Shown: positions 16,541-25,962, counted from the stretch's first letter. The stretch: 64,000 bases of DNA from Acidisarcina sp. (GCA_035539175.1 DATLIY010000007.1:62001-126000), one strand, 5' to 3'. Notes: generated by a model not told the origin, from the sequence alone. Numbers and translations are program-made.

Positions 16541-17907
16541 CTTCCCGCTTCCTCCAAAAACAGAATCAGCGAGTCAATGCCGCGGTAGAAGTTCGCAATG
16601 TGGAATTTTTCATTCGGAGCGTGCAGGTTGTCGTCCGGCAGACCGAAGCCCATCATGACGCTGGGTATGTGCAGATGACGCTCGAAGTCACCAACAATGG
16701 GAATCGAGCCGCCCGAGCGAATAAATACCGTATCCTTCGCCCACACCTCGTGCATCGCTTTCTGCGCGGCCTTGACGTAGGGATTGTCCGTTCCCACAAC
16801 AATCGGGTCACCGGAGTGGATCAGGCGCACCTCCAGCTCAATTCCCTTCGGCCGCAGGGACTCCACATATTTTTTGTAGAGTGCGAAGGTCTCCTGCGGC
16901 GTCATGTCGGGCACCAGGCGCATCGAGATCTTGGCCACCGCCCTGGCCGGGATCACCGTCTTCGCGCCTGCGCCGATGAAGCCTCCAGGCATGCCGTGAA
17001 CGTCCAGCGTCGGCCGCGCCCAGGTCCGCTCCAGCACGGAGTACCCTTCTTCTCCCGTCAATACGCTGGAGCCCACCTCACTCTTCCGGTAGTGCTCTTC
17101 GTCGAAGGGCAGGCTCTTCCACGCCTTCAGCTCGTCGGCACTCGGTTTTGCAACCTTGTCATAGAATCCGGGAATCAGGATCCTGCCGTTCGCGTCCTTC
17201 AACTGCGCGATGATCTGCGCCAGCGCAATAAACGGATTCGGTGCGGCGCCGCCATACATCCCGGAGTGCAGGTCGGTCTTCGCTCCACGCGCTTCGATCT
17301 CGGTGTAGATCATGCCGCGCAGCCCTACGCAGAGCGTTGGCAGATCGGGAGCGAACATCTCGGTGTCGGAGATCAGCGCGAAATCGGCCTTCAGCTCGTC
17401 CGGGTGCTCCGCGACAAACTTGGCGATTGCCTCGCCGCCCACCTCTTCCTCCCCTTCCAGAATCACGCGAACATTCAGAGGCAGCTTCCCGTCAGCCTGC
17501 AAGAGAGATTCCAGGGCCTTCACGTGCATGTACATCTGGCCCTTGTCGTCCACGGCGCCGCGGGCATACACGTTGCCGTCGCGCACGGTCGGCTCAAAGG
17601 GAGGAGTGTGCCACTCTTCCAGCGGCTCTGCGGGCTGCACGTCGTAGTGGCCATAGCAGAGGCAGGTGGGCTTGCCTTCCGCGTGCAACCAGTCCGCATA
17701 TACCAGCGGATGACCTGCGGTTTCGATCAGTCTCACGTGCTCCATCCCAATGCGCTGCAGCTCTTTCACGAGCATCTCCGCCGCATGGCGAACATCCCCC
17801 GCATGCTCTGGCAAGGTAGAAACTGAGGGCACGCGAAGCAAGGTGAAGAGTTCCTGCAGAAAGCGATCCTGTTGGGTATGGGCGTAGGCAACTGCTTTTG
17901 ATGACAT
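16537..17907 (-). CDS. M20-family metallodipeptidase
   Basis: The 456-residue cytoplasmic zinc peptidase probably hydrolyses dipeptides or acylated amino acids. The first metal motif is CYGHYDVQPAEPLEEW, followed by the bridging region YARGAVDDKGQMYMH. The catalytic Glu pair is in ILEGEEEVGGEAI. The dimerisation lid domain includes TDLHSGMYGGAAPNPF. The C-terminal metal His appears in MMGFGLPDDNLHAPNEKFHI. Length and order match the PepV/CNDP-like dipeptidase branch. The start at 17907 follows GAGGAA. The 3' end overlaps mobA. Confidence 0.92.
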   Translation of the reverse strand: MSSKAVAYAHTQQDRFLQELFTLLRVPSVSTLPEHAGDVRHAAEMLVKELQRIGMEHVRLIETAGHPLVYADWLHAEGKPTCLCYGHYDVQPAEPLEEWHTPPFEPTVRDGNVYARGAVDDKGQMYMHVKALESLLQADGKLPLNVRVILEGEEEVGGEAIAKFVAEHPDELKADFALISDTEMFAPDLPTLCVGLRGMIYTEIEARGAKTDLHSGMYGGAAPNPFIALAQIIAQLKDANGRILIPGFYDKVAKPSADELKAWKSLPFDEEHYRKSEVGSSVLTGEEGYSVLERTWARPTLDVHGMPGGFIGAGAKTVIPARAVAKISMRLVPDMTPQETFALYKKYVESLRPKGIELEVRLIHSGDPIVVGTDNPYVKAAQKAMHEVWAKDTVFIRSGGSIPIVGDFERHLHIPSVMMGFGLPDDNLHAPNEKFHIANFYRGIDSLILFLEEAGR

Positions 17908-18063
17908 CGGTAGGGCTTCCTCTCCGTCGAAAACGGCAAATGAATCGGCGCATCCACACAGCCGAACTAGAGAGTATAAGCGTTGCGGAGTAGAAGCGCT
18001 GCGCCAGCGAGCCTGGTCACAGGAACTGCGAAGCAGACCTGACGCATCCGCAGGATCGGCCGC

Positions 18064-18420
18064 TCAATAGCGAGGAACCTTGGGGTCCACCAGTCGCGAC
18101 CAGGCATCGATTCCTCCCTGCAACGACTGCGTCTGCTCGAATCCTTGGTTCCTCAGCCAGACTGCCACGTTCATCGATCGCACCCCGGCGTGGCAGATGG
18201 TCACAATATGACTCTCCGGGTCGATCTCCTGAAATGCGCGGCTGGGGACCTCGCCCATGGGCATCAAAATGCTGCCTTCAATACGGGCGGTGGCATATTC
18301 CCAGGGTTCCCGCACATCGAGAAGCACCAAACCGGGTGCATCGCCCTCGGTTCGCGGGTGGGCATTGCCGTCTGTCAGGAGCGTTTTCAGCGCCGGTGCG
18401 TCTATCTCATAAGGGAGCAT
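18064..18420 (-). CDS. rhodanese-like domain protein
   Basis: This protein of about 118 residues is a single rhodanese domain. LVLLDVREPWEYATARIEGS matches the N-terminal CH2 element, and the active-site loop is CHAGVRSM with catalytic Cys, similar to GlpE/PspE-type sulfurtransferases. Such proteins move sulfane sulfur to thiols or cyanide. The ATG at 18420 is chosen because the upstream 28 residues of the longer reading (from 18504) show no domain similarity. The 5' flank is shared with the divergent NtrC-type regulator. Confidence 0.88.
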   Translation of the reverse strand: MLPYEIDAPALKTLLTDGNAHPRTEGDAPGLVLLDVREPWEYATARIEGSILMPMGEVPSRAFQEIDPESHIVTICHAGVRSMNVAVWLRNQGFEQTQSLQGGIDAWSRLVDPKVPRY

Positions 18421-18530
18421 TGTGCCAGAATATACCGAGCCCGCTCCCGAATCCTTCCCCGCGGCGCCCCAAAAACGATACTTTGCAGGGTTGACGTGAT
18501 ACAAAAGGGGATTGGTGCGTAATAGGGTCT

Positions 18531-19934
18531 ATGTCAACACAAGAGAAAGTCCTGATCGTTGAGGATGAAATGCATGCCCTGGTCGGTCTTGCCGAGCTGG
18601 TCTCGGGATGGGGCTACCGTACGGAGACCGCCCGGGATGGGATCGAAGCGCTCGACCTGGTAGCCTCCTGGACGCCGGGGATCGTCGTTACCGACCTCAA
18701 AATGCCCCGTATGGACGGCATTCAGTTGCTTGAGCGGCTCAATGAGCTGCACCAGAACTTTGCCGTCATCGTCCTTACTGCCCAGGGCAGCATTGAGCGT
18801 GCGGTCGAAGCGATGAAGATGGGCGCCTACGACTTCATCCAGAAGCCGGTCGATCCGACGCGTCTGCGCACCATTCTGGCTAATGCAAGCCGCCAGCGCG
18901 ACACCGAGCGCGAGCTGGAGGTTACCCGGCGCAAACTCCGCGATACTGGCATTCTCGGGCCTCTTGTCGGCTCTTCCCGCAAGATGCAGGAGGCCTATGC
19001 TCTTATCGAGCAGGCGGCTCCCAGCAATGTATCTGTTCTCATTACCGGTGAGAGCGGTACCGGCAAGGAGCTAGTCGCCAGGGCCCTGCACGAGCTCAGC
19101 CCCCGCAAGCTCAAGCCTTTTGTTGCCGTAAACTGCGCCGCCATTCCCGAGACGCTCATCGAGAGCGAAATCTTCGGCCATGAGAAAGGCGCCTTCACCG
19201 GGGCAATGGAGCGCCGTGCGGGATGTTTTGAACTGGCCGAGGAAGGAACCCTTCTGCTGGACGAGATCGGCGAGATGCCCATCGGTACGCAGGCCAAACT
19301 CCTGCGCGTGCTAGAGGAGAAAAAGCTGCGCCGCCTCGGCAGCAAGATGGAAACCTCGATGGACGTCCGCGTGCTCGCCGCCACGAACAAGAGCCCGGAG
19401 GAGGCCGTCGCTTCCGGGGAACTGCGCGGTGATCTCTACTACCGCCTCAACGTCTTCAACATTCATATGCCTCCGCTGCGCGAGCACAAGGACGATATTC
19501 CCGCCCTGGTCGAGTCCATGCTCAACGATATGAACAAGAAGCACGATTGCAACGTCAGCGGCATCGATCCCGAGATGCTGACCCGGCTTATGCAGTACGA
19601 TTGGCCCGGCAATGTGCGCGAGTTACGGAATACAATTGAGCGTGCCGTTATTCTGTGCAAAGAGGGCTATCTGACAACGCACCATCTGCCCCCGAGCTTC
19701 GGCAAGGGTGTGCGCATGCCCAGCAGGGATTCAGGCCCGCTCAATAGTGTTTCGCTCGAAGTTGGCACTACGGTGGACGAAGCAGAGAGACGACTCATCC
19801 TCAAGACGCTGGAGTCGACCCACAATAACAAAACAAAGGCCGCCGAGATACTCGATATTAGTTTGAAGACCCTGCACAACAAGCTCAAAGAATACGGCAG
19901 CTCCACCGCGAACAGTGAGACGGTTGAAGGATAG
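18531..19934 (+). CDS. sigma-54-dependent response regulator (NtrC family)
   Basis: The 467-residue activator has three domains. The receiver (1-120) has phospho-acceptor Asp55 in TDLKMPRMDG, conserved acidic EDE at 11-13 and Lys105 (KPVD). The AAA+ domain has Walker A GESGTGKE (173-180), GAFTGA (220-225, sigma-54 contact loop), Walker B LLLDEIGE, and RALE-type sensor regions. The Fis-type HTH lies near 425-460 (NKTKAAEILDISLKTLHNKL). It activates RNA polymerase containing sigma-54 at -24/-12 promoters. The histidine kinase starts 12 bases after its stop, so the pair is one operon. Confidence 0.96.
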   Translation: MSTQEKVLIVEDEMHALVGLAELVSGWGYRTETARDGIEALDLVASWTPGIVVTDLKMPRMDGIQLLERLNELHQNFAVIVLTAQGSIERAVEAMKMGAYDFIQKPVDPTRLRTILANASRQRDTERELEVTRRKLRDTGILGPLVGSSRKMQEAYALIEQAAPSNVSVLITGESGTGKELVARALHELSPRKLKPFVAVNCAAIPETLIESEIFGHEKGAFTGAMERRAGCFELAEEGTLLLDEIGEMPIGTQAKLLRVLEEKKLRRLGSKMETSMDVRVLAATNKSPEEAVASGELRGDLYYRLNVFNIHMPPLREHKDDIPALVESMLNDMNKKHDCNVSGIDPEMLTRLMQYDWPGNVRELRNTIERAVILCKEGYLTTHHLPPSFGKGVRMPSRDSGPLNSVSLEVGTTVDEAERRLILKTLESTHNNKTKAAEILDISLKTLHNKLKEYGSSTANSETVEG

Positions 19935-19946
19935 CCGACGTCTGCC

Positions 19947-21857
19947 ATGCGTCTTAAGACCAAGCTCGTAGTAGCCATCACCGGCCTCGTATTTCTGGTT
20001 GCTGGTGTGCTTTCGATGCTGTATCTCACGGAACTGCTCCGTCAACAGATCTCGCAGTCCTATCAAAACACCGATCTCGTGGCGCACCAGGTTCTCTTCG
20101 CCACCCGCCATGCGCTGGAGACGGGGATGACCAGGCCTCCAGAGGATCTCAACGATCCGGCATCCCTCCGGATCGCCGTAGCCAATACCCTGCGACGCGA
20201 CGAGGGGCTGAGCGCTTTGCTGAGTTCGGTCATCCGCTACTCCCCGACGGTCTTCGACGTCTCCATTGCCGACAACGATAATCGCGCGTTCACCAGTACC
20301 GACCCGGGCGCAATCGATACCATTCTTCCCTCTCGCCCTCTTTATATTGACCTGCGCGATGGCAATGTAATCCGGCTTTTATCGACGGTCTTTGGGCCTC
20401 CCCGCGTCTATGACGTGGTTCTTCCACTGGGCCGTGACGGTCAGCCCTTCGCCACCGTGCACGTCGGAATTCGCACCACCTTTCTGCGAAATCTCTTCCA
20501 GCCGTGGATCTCCGCCGCCATCGCCTTTACGGGCCTCGCCATCCTGCTTTCGCTCCTGGCCTCCGCACTGGTTGCCAACCTGGCGCTCCAGCCGCTGGAG
20601 GATATCAGTATCCGGCTCGACGCACTCGACCGCGCAGAGGCGGAAACCGCCGGCGAACTGGAGGCTCCGCGCTCCGGGGATGCCGTCGTCCTCGTCTCCA
20701 ACAAGATCGAAAAGCTTGGCCGCCGCATGCGCAACGTCGAGGAGGTCTTTTCTGCCCTGAAGGAAAACCTCGACCAGATCCTGACCAATTTGCAGGACGG
20801 CATCATCCTCTTTACACGCACCGGACGCGCCGTCCTTGTCAGCTCGTCGGTGGAGCGCTTCCTGCTCCGGGGACGGGAGGACATTCTGGGTGCCGAGGTA
20901 CGCGAGATTTTTGATGGCGAGAGCCTCCTGGGACGCACCGTGCGCGAAGCCTTCGATGGCGGAATCGCCCTGGTCCAGGAGGAGATCACGACTGAGACCG
21001 ACAGGCACATCGAGGTTTCGCTGGACTTTATCCGTGAAGAACATGCCTCTCCCAATTCCTTGGGTGCCCTGTTAACGCTGCACGACCTCGAATCCGTCCA
21101 GGAGATCGAGAGCGAACTGGAACTCTCGCGGCGCATGGCTGCCATTGGGCGCCTCACCTCCGGCGTTGGCCACGAGGTCAAGAATCCCATCAACGCGATC
21201 GTGGTTCATTTGGAACTGCTTAAAAATAAACTGGATAGCTCCGACGCACGCGCCTTGCGCCACCTTGAGATCATCGAGAGCGAGATCCAGAGGCTGGATC
21301 GCGTCGTCCAGACCCTCGTCGACTTCTCCCGCCCCGTCGAACTGCGCCTGCAGGAGAGCGACCTGCGATCCGTGGTTACATCGGTTCTGATGCTGGCCTC
21401 GGCCGAGATGGAAACCCGTAATGTCAAAGTAGTTAGCCGCGTGCCTGAGCGGCCAGTGCTCGTCAAGATCGATACCGATCTGGTGCGCCAGGCACTGCTG
21501 AACGTTATTCTCAATGGGGCCCAGGCCATGTCCGAGGGCGGAGTTCTCGAGGTCCGCCTGGTCGAAGATGGACGTACTGCCATGTTGAGCGTCCGCGATG
21601 AAGGAGAAGGAATTCCCGACGATCTCCTGGAGAAGATTTTTGACCTTTACTTCACCACAAAAAAAGAGGGCAGTGGTATCGGTCTTGCCATGACATACCG
21701 CATTATCCAGTTGCATAATGGGAGCGTGGATGTTGAATCCGTGCCAGGTGAAGGCACAACGTTTACACTTCGAATTCCGCTAAATAATCCGGTCGAATCG
21801 AGGCTGCGCGGACACCTTGTCGGCACGATAACGCCATCCGTGGAGCCCCAGGCATGA
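19947..21857 (+). CDS. membrane sensor histidine kinase
   Basis: The 636-residue cognate kinase of the upstream NtrC-type regulator has TM1 at about 6-28, a periplasmic sensor domain (30-185), TM2 at about 187-210, HAMP-like helices (211-265), a PAS-like domain (about 272-385), HisKA with His409 in GVGHEVKNPINAI, and HATPase_c with N box NVILNGAQAM, G1 DEGEGIPDD and G2 FTTKKEGSGIGLAM. Topology and domain order match NtrY/AtoS-like kinases. The periplasmic loop is large enough for ligand binding but I do not recognise its fold. The last four bases overlap the following lipoprotein gene. Confidence 0.95.
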   Translation: MRLKTKLVVAITGLVFLVAGVLSMLYLTELLRQQISQSYQNTDLVAHQVLFATRHALETGMTRPPEDLNDPASLRIAVANTLRRDEGLSALLSSVIRYSPTVFDVSIADNDNRAFTSTDPGAIDTILPSRPLYIDLRDGNVIRLLSTVFGPPRVYDVVLPLGRDGQPFATVHVGIRTTFLRNLFQPWISAAIAFTGLAILLSLLASALVANLALQPLEDISIRLDALDRAEAETAGELEAPRSGDAVVLVSNKIEKLGRRMRNVEEVFSALKENLDQILTNLQDGIILFTRTGRAVLVSSSVERFLLRGREDILGAEVREIFDGESLLGRTVREAFDGGIALVQEEITTETDRHIEVSLDFIREEHASPNSLGALLTLHDLESVQEIESELELSRRMAAIGRLTSGVGHEVKNPINAIVVHLELLKNKLDSSDARALRHLEIIESEIQRLDRVVQTLVDFSRPVELRLQESDLRSVVTSVLMLASAEMETRNVKVVSRVPERPVLVKIDTDLVRQALLNVILNGAQAMSEGGVLEVRLVEDGRTAMLSVRDEGEGIPDDLLEKIFDLYFTTKKEGSGIGLAMTYRIIQLHNGSVDVESVPGEGTTFTLRIPLNNPVESRLRGHLVGTITPSVEPQA

Positions 21858-22483
21858 AGCAGGCAGGCAAGATCGTCCTTATGGCTCTTTCCCTTGCGCT
21901 GCTGCAGGGGTGCGCCTTCAGAAAAGCCAAGACGAAGCCTCCCATTGCGGCCCAGGCTCCCACGACTACCGATCAGGCGGGAGTCATGTACCCGTCGCCC
22001 TTTCCGCAAACAACTGACGCGCCGCCGACTACTCCCGAGCCGACGAAGCCGAAGGTAGCCCCGCCCCCTCCACCATCCCCGAAGCACCAGGCAAGCACAC
22101 GGAAGAAGACCTCCGGAGTGAGAGCCAAGTCCAAACCCTCGGCGGCCAAGCCGATGGTGCCGAACTCGGCGGAGCCTGCTTCCGCGCCGGTTCAACAAGC
22201 CGCGGTCGAGCCTTCCGGAGTCTCGCCCATCGGCCAGCTATCCAGCGGTGAAGGTGCCAATGGAGCGCAAAAACGGCATGACACCTCGGATCTGATCAGC
22301 AATACGGAGCAGGGACTGAACGCAATCAAACGCGCGTTGAATACCCAGGAGCAGGAAACCGCGACACAGATTCGTACCTATCTCAAGCAGGCCAAGCAGG
22401 CACTCACCGTCGACGATGTTGATGGAGCCTCCACCCTGGCGACCAAGGCGAAGGTCTTGCTTGAGGAACTGACCAAGTCATAG
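21854..22483 (+). CDS. lipoprotein encoded with the two-component system
   Basis: This 209-residue protein has a lipoprotein signal peptide with lipobox LLQGC at about residue 16-20 (VLMALSLALLQGC). It is followed by a long Pro/Lys/Ser/Thr-rich low-complexity stretch (about 30-135) and a C-terminal alpha-helical domain (about 145-209: LISNTEQGLNAIKRALNTQE, IRTYLKQAKQALTV). The ATG overlaps the stop of the kinase gene (ATGA), so it is translated with it. By position it resembles QseG (YfhG), the lipoprotein coupled to the GlrK kinase and GlrR sigma-54 activator of enterobacteria. Sequence homology is not apparent to me, and the analogy is inference. It is convergent with the UDP-xylose synthase gene, 8 bases away. 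Confidence 0.75.
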   Translation: MKQAGKIVLMALSLALLQGCAFRKAKTKPPIAAQAPTTTDQAGVMYPSPFPQTTDAPPTTPEPTKPKVAPPPPPSPKHQASTRKKTSGVRAKSKPSAAKPMVPNSAEPASAPVQQAAVEPSGVSPIGQLSSGEGANGAQKRHDTSDLISNTEQGLNAIKRALNTQEQETATQIRTYLKQAKQALTVDDVDGASTLATKAKVLLEELTKS

Positions 22484-22491
22484 ATAACTGC

Positions 22492-23451
22492 TCAGGCATT
22501 GGAGCTGGCTGCGGTTTTCGGCGGTTCTACGTGCTCGCGGAACCAGGGAAGCATCAGCTTCAACCCTTCCTGGAGATCGATTTTCGGTGACCAGCCGAGC
22601 ACTTCCCTTGCCCGTGTAATGTCAGGTTTGCGCTGTTTGGGATCATCCTCGGGCAATGGCTCGAACCTGAGATTGCTGATCGCTCCAGTCAGCTTAAGAA
22701 TCTCCTGCGCACATTCGATCATGGTGAATTCTTCGGGATTCCCGATATTCACCGGCCGGTGTTCGCTGCTTTGGGCCAGCTTGAGAATGCCATCGATCTG
22801 GTCGGAAACGTAGCAGAAGCTGCGCGTCTGGGTACCGTCTCCATAGATCGTGATGTCTTCGCCCCGCAGCGCCTGCGACATAAAATTCGAGATCACCCGG
22901 CCATCCTGCATCTGCAGCCGCGGGCCATAGGTATTAAAGATCCGCACGATATGGGTATCCACCCCGTAGTAGCGGTGATAGGCCATGATCAAGGCTTCGG
23001 AAAATCTCTTCGCTTCGTCATACACCGATCTTGGGCCGATCGGATTGACGTTGCCCCAGTAACTCTCCGGCTGCGGATGAACATGAGGATCACCATAGCA
23101 CTCCGAGGTGGAGGTGTGCAGAAAGCCTGCATCGTAGCGACGGGCGATCTCCAGCGCCTCACGCGTCCCAGCGGAGCCCACCATCAACGTTTCGACACCA
23201 TAGGTCATGTAATCCACGGGACTCGCGGGACTCGCAAGATTGAATACGTAATCCACCTTCCCTACGTCGAACGGAAGCGTAATGTCCTGCTCTAGGAACT
23301 CGAAGTTCGCGTTCCTGGCCAGATGGGCAAGATTTTCTTTGGTTCCCGTCAGGAAGTTGTCGACTCCTACGACCTGGTGTCCCATGGCAAGCAACGCATC
23401 CACCAGATGCGAGCCTAGAAAGCCTGCCGCTCCTGTGACCAGGGCACGCAT
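22492..23451 (-). CDS. UDP-glucuronate decarboxylase (UDP-xylose synthase)
   Basis: The 319-residue extended SDR enzyme converts UDP-glucuronate to UDP-xylose with bound NAD+. The Rossmann motif is [12 protein letters not shown], then [14 protein letters not shown]. The SPASPVDY region and catalytic TSTSECYG with [11 protein letters not shown] (YxxxK) are present, as is [11 protein letters not shown]. The length fits the soluble UXS group without the N-terminal membrane anchor. The ATG follows the stop of the UDP-glucose dehydrogenase gene directly (TAG ATG), so the two enzymes act in sequence from one transcript. Confidence 0.93.
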   Translation of the reverse strand: MRALVTGAAGFLGSHLVDALLAMGHQVVGVDNFLTGTKENLAHLARNANFEFLEQDITLPFDVGKVDYVFNLASPASPVDYMTYGVETLMVGSAGTREALEIARRYDAGFLHTSTSECYGDPHVHPQPESYWGNVNPIGPRSVYDEAKRFSEALIMAYHRYYGVDTHIVRIFNTYGPRLQMQDGRVISNFMSQALRGEDITIYGDGTQTRSFCYVSDQIDGILKLAQSSEHRPVNIGNPEEFTMIECAQEILKLTGAISNLRFEPLPEDDPKQRKPDITRAREVLGWSPKIDLQEGLKLMLPWFREHVEPPKTAASSNA

Positions 23452-24909
23452 CTAAATGACCGCCTTGTTGATGAAGTTTGGCGCCGGTTGCGGCTCATAG
23501 GTTGGCCGGCCAACGCTCAGATACGTAAAGCCGAGACTCGCCATCTGCCGCGGATCCAGAAGATTCCTGCCGTCCAGCAGGATGGGATACTTCATCCGCC
23601 GCTTAATGTCGGCAAAATCGAGTTGCGTGAACTCCTGCCAGTCCGAAAGGATAATCAGCGCATCCGCCTGGTCTGCAACATCCGCAGCCTCTTCCACGAA
23701 CGACACATCCTGACCGACAAACAGGGGTCGGGAATTCTCCATTGCCGCCGGATCATAGGCTACGATCGAGCAACCCTCCACCAGAAATGCCTGCACCATC
23801 CGTATCGCCGGAGATTCGCGGATGTCGTCCGTACCGCCCTTGAAAGACAGTCCAAGCACCCCCAGCTTCTTCTTCCGCAGTGTCCATAAGGCGGAGCGAA
23901 CCTTGTGGAGGAAACGCTTTTGCTGGTTGTTATTGATTCGCTCGACATGCTCCAGCAAGCCCAGATCGAGCCCCATCTCCGCACCTACGGCGCGAAATGC
24001 CTTTACGTCCTTGGGGAAGCAGGATCCGCCATACCCCAGGCCAGCCTTCAGGAAGTTTCGCCCGATTCTTCTGTCGGACCCGATCCCATTCGCGACTTCG
24101 CCGATATCCGCGTTCGCCGCCTCGCACATATTCGCCACGCAATTAATAAAGCTGATCTTCATCGCCAGGAATGCATTCGACGCATGCTTGATCAGCTCGG
24201 CGCTCGCCGGGCATGTCCGCAGGAGCAGCGCGGGAGAGGCCTGGCTGCAGTCGCCAGGGACGCTGGTGTCCTGGTTGTAGTACTCGCCGGAGGTCAGGGG
24301 GTGATAGATGCGCTCCATAATCGCGAAGGCCCGGTCGCTGCTTGTGCCTATCACTATCCGGTCAGGATGAAGGAAGTCGCCCACTGCCGTTCCCTCGCGC
24401 AGAAACTCGGGATTGGACACAACATCAAACTGGGACTCCGGGACCTGGTTGCGGCTCATGATGCGCGCAATCCATCCGCTGGTGTAGACCGGGACGGTGC
24501 TCTTTTCCACGATCACCTTGTAGTCCGTCATCGTGCGCGCGATCTCCGCGGCCACCGACTCGACATACGAAAGATCGGCATCGCCGTTCTCCGTGGACGG
24601 AGTGCCAACGGCGATAAAGATTGCCTCGGACTCCTCAACCGCAGAAACCAGATCCGAACTAAAAGCCAACGACTTACCGCTATGCCGCGCCAACAGCTCC
24701 GGCAGCAGGTCCTCATGGATCGGTACATGTCCCTGCTGCAAAGAGGCGACCCGCTCCTCGTCATTGTCCACGCACACAACAAGATGTCCCAATTCGGCAA
24801 AACAGGCTGCAGCAACAAGCCCGACATAACCGGAACCAATGACCGCAATTCTGACCGGTTCCGCCGCCTGTGCCCCGGAAGCAGCGGAGAAGTCGAAAAC
24901 GTTAGACAT
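23452..24909 (-). CDS. UDP-glucose 6-dehydrogenase
   Basis: The 485-residue NAD-dependent enzyme oxidises UDP-glucose to UDP-glucuronate in two steps through a catalytic Cys. The N-terminal Rossmann motif is IAVIGSGYVGLVAAACFAELGH. The family signature GLGYGGSCFPKDVKAF holds the nucleophile Cys, and AELIKHASNAFLAMKISFINC and VLGLSFKGGTDDIRESPA are conserved. Compared with usual bacterial enzymes of about 440 residues it has an insertion around YNQDTSVPGDCSQASPALLLR. It feeds the UDP-xylose synthase next to it. Confidence 0.94.
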   Translation of the reverse strand: MSNVFDFSAASGAQAAEPVRIAVIGSGYVGLVAAACFAELGHLVVCVDNDEERVASLQQGHVPIHEDLLPELLARHSGKSLAFSSDLVSAVEESEAIFIAVGTPSTENGDADLSYVESVAAEIARTMTDYKVIVEKSTVPVYTSGWIARIMSRNQVPESQFDVVSNPEFLREGTAVGDFLHPDRIVIGTSSDRAFAIMERIYHPLTSGEYYNQDTSVPGDCSQASPALLLRTCPASAELIKHASNAFLAMKISFINCVANMCEAANADIGEVANGIGSDRRIGRNFLKAGLGYGGSCFPKDVKAFRAVGAEMGLDLGLLEHVERINNNQQKRFLHKVRSALWTLRKKKLGVLGLSFKGGTDDIRESPAIRMVQAFLVEGCSIVAYDPAAMENSRPLFVGQDVSFVEEAADVADQADALIILSDWQEFTQLDFADIKRRMKYPILLDGRNLLDPRQMASLGFTYLSVGRPTYEPQPAPNFINKAVI

Positions 24910-25275
24910 GCATTTCCCTCAGGATGAATTCTTTACACGAATCCTTTACTGCCAATTAAGACACCCAAGCAGTACCATCAAGTTGCCTCTGTTTAACAAT
25001 CCGGTGCTTCCCCGGTTATGAGAAATTGGACCTACGATGGTCCTTTTGCTGCCATCAGTCTACCCGCAAAGTATTGCAACCCTCAGGGAAACTTCGCTTC
25101 TATTGCCTATCAAGCTAACCCCCGTCCCATGCGAGTCAAATATCTTTCGTGGTAGTTCCTTTCGCGACTCCAGATGCCATAATGCCGTTAGTTTGCTGCA
25201 GTCCTGGAGCTCATTGAAGCGGCATACATGTAACCAGACACCACAAATCATCACCACGCAGAGTTGGGTTCACGG
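24910..25275. other. divergent intergenic region upstream of UDP-sugar operon and LuxR-type gene
   Basis: About 350 bases separate divergent starts. The sequence is less GC-rich than the genes on either side. No ORF, hairpin or clear sigma-70/sigma-54 promoter could be fixed by eye. The upstream regulator at 25276 could act here, which is inference from position. Confidence 0.35.
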
Positions 25276-25962
25276 ATGGGCGATACCCCTACCAGGATAG
25301 TGATCGCGGACACGGGCCAGGCAAATTGTGAAGCTCTGGGGCGCGCACTGGCGCGGTACCCTGATTTCCGGCTCGTTGGCTATGCATTCCATACCTCGGA
25401 CCTGCTCAGGCTCGCTATCGACCACGATGCTCACATTGCCGTCGTCAGGGAGAATCTGAACGAAGGCCGCCGTTCTGGCCTTGCCGCGATTCAGCAACTG
25501 GCACGCTCCCACCCGGAGACCCGTTCCCTGCTGCTCGCCGAAAGCCTCGAACGCGACGATGTCGTCAGCGCCTTCCAATCGGCAGCCCGCGGAATTATGC
25601 AGTATCCTGTGCCCGATCTCGACATGCTGGCAAAAGCAGTCAAGCAGATCAACAACGGGCAAATATGGGCCAATAGCCTGCAACTGCAATATCTCGTGGA
25701 AACACTCTCGCAGATCAAGCGCTCCCCGATCGTCACCGCCGACGCGGAAGCACTCCTGAGCAAGCGTGAGCAGGAGGTCCTCATGCTTCTTGCCGAGGGC
25801 TTTAGTAACAAGGAAATTGCGGCTTCTCTCCACGTGAGCGAACACACGGTAAAGAATCACCTCTTCCGCATGTTTGAAAAGCTCGGTGTCTCCAGCCGCA
25901 TGGAAGCGGTTCTGGCCGCTTTCGGTTCTCCTGCGTCTCTTCCCCGGCCCACAATTCAGTAA
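25276..25962 (+). CDS. LuxR/NarL-type response regulator with degenerate receiver
   Basis: The product of about 228 residues has an N-terminal receiver-like fold and a C-terminal LuxR HTH: LSKREQEVLMLLAEGFSNKEIAASLHVSEHTVKNHLFRMFEKLGV. The receiver lacks key residues: the phospho-acceptor strand reads IAVVRENLNEG where LLDLxMP is expected, and the region of the conserved Lys reads GIMQYPVP. It is therefore probably phosphorylation-independent or responds to another signal. ATG 25276 is taken; a TTG at 25264 is possible. No histidine kinase is adjacent. Its target may be the divergent UDP-sugar operon or other genes elsewhere. Confidence 0.85.
   Translation: MGDTPTRIVIADTGQANCEALGRALARYPDFRLVGYAFHTSDLLRLAIDHDAHIAVVRENLNEGRRSGLAAIQQLARSHPETRSLLLAESLERDDVVSAFQSAARGIMQYPVPDLDMLAKAVKQINNGQIWANSLQLQYLVETLSQIKRSPIVTADAEALLSKREQEVLMLLAEGFSNKEIAASLHVSEHTVKNHLFRMFEKLGVSSRMEAVLAAFGSPASLPRPTIQ

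Noticed and set aside
16453-17826. 457-codon open frame opposite the M20 dipeptidase gene
   Set aside because: His/Arg/Leu-rich shadow of the real gene with no domain.
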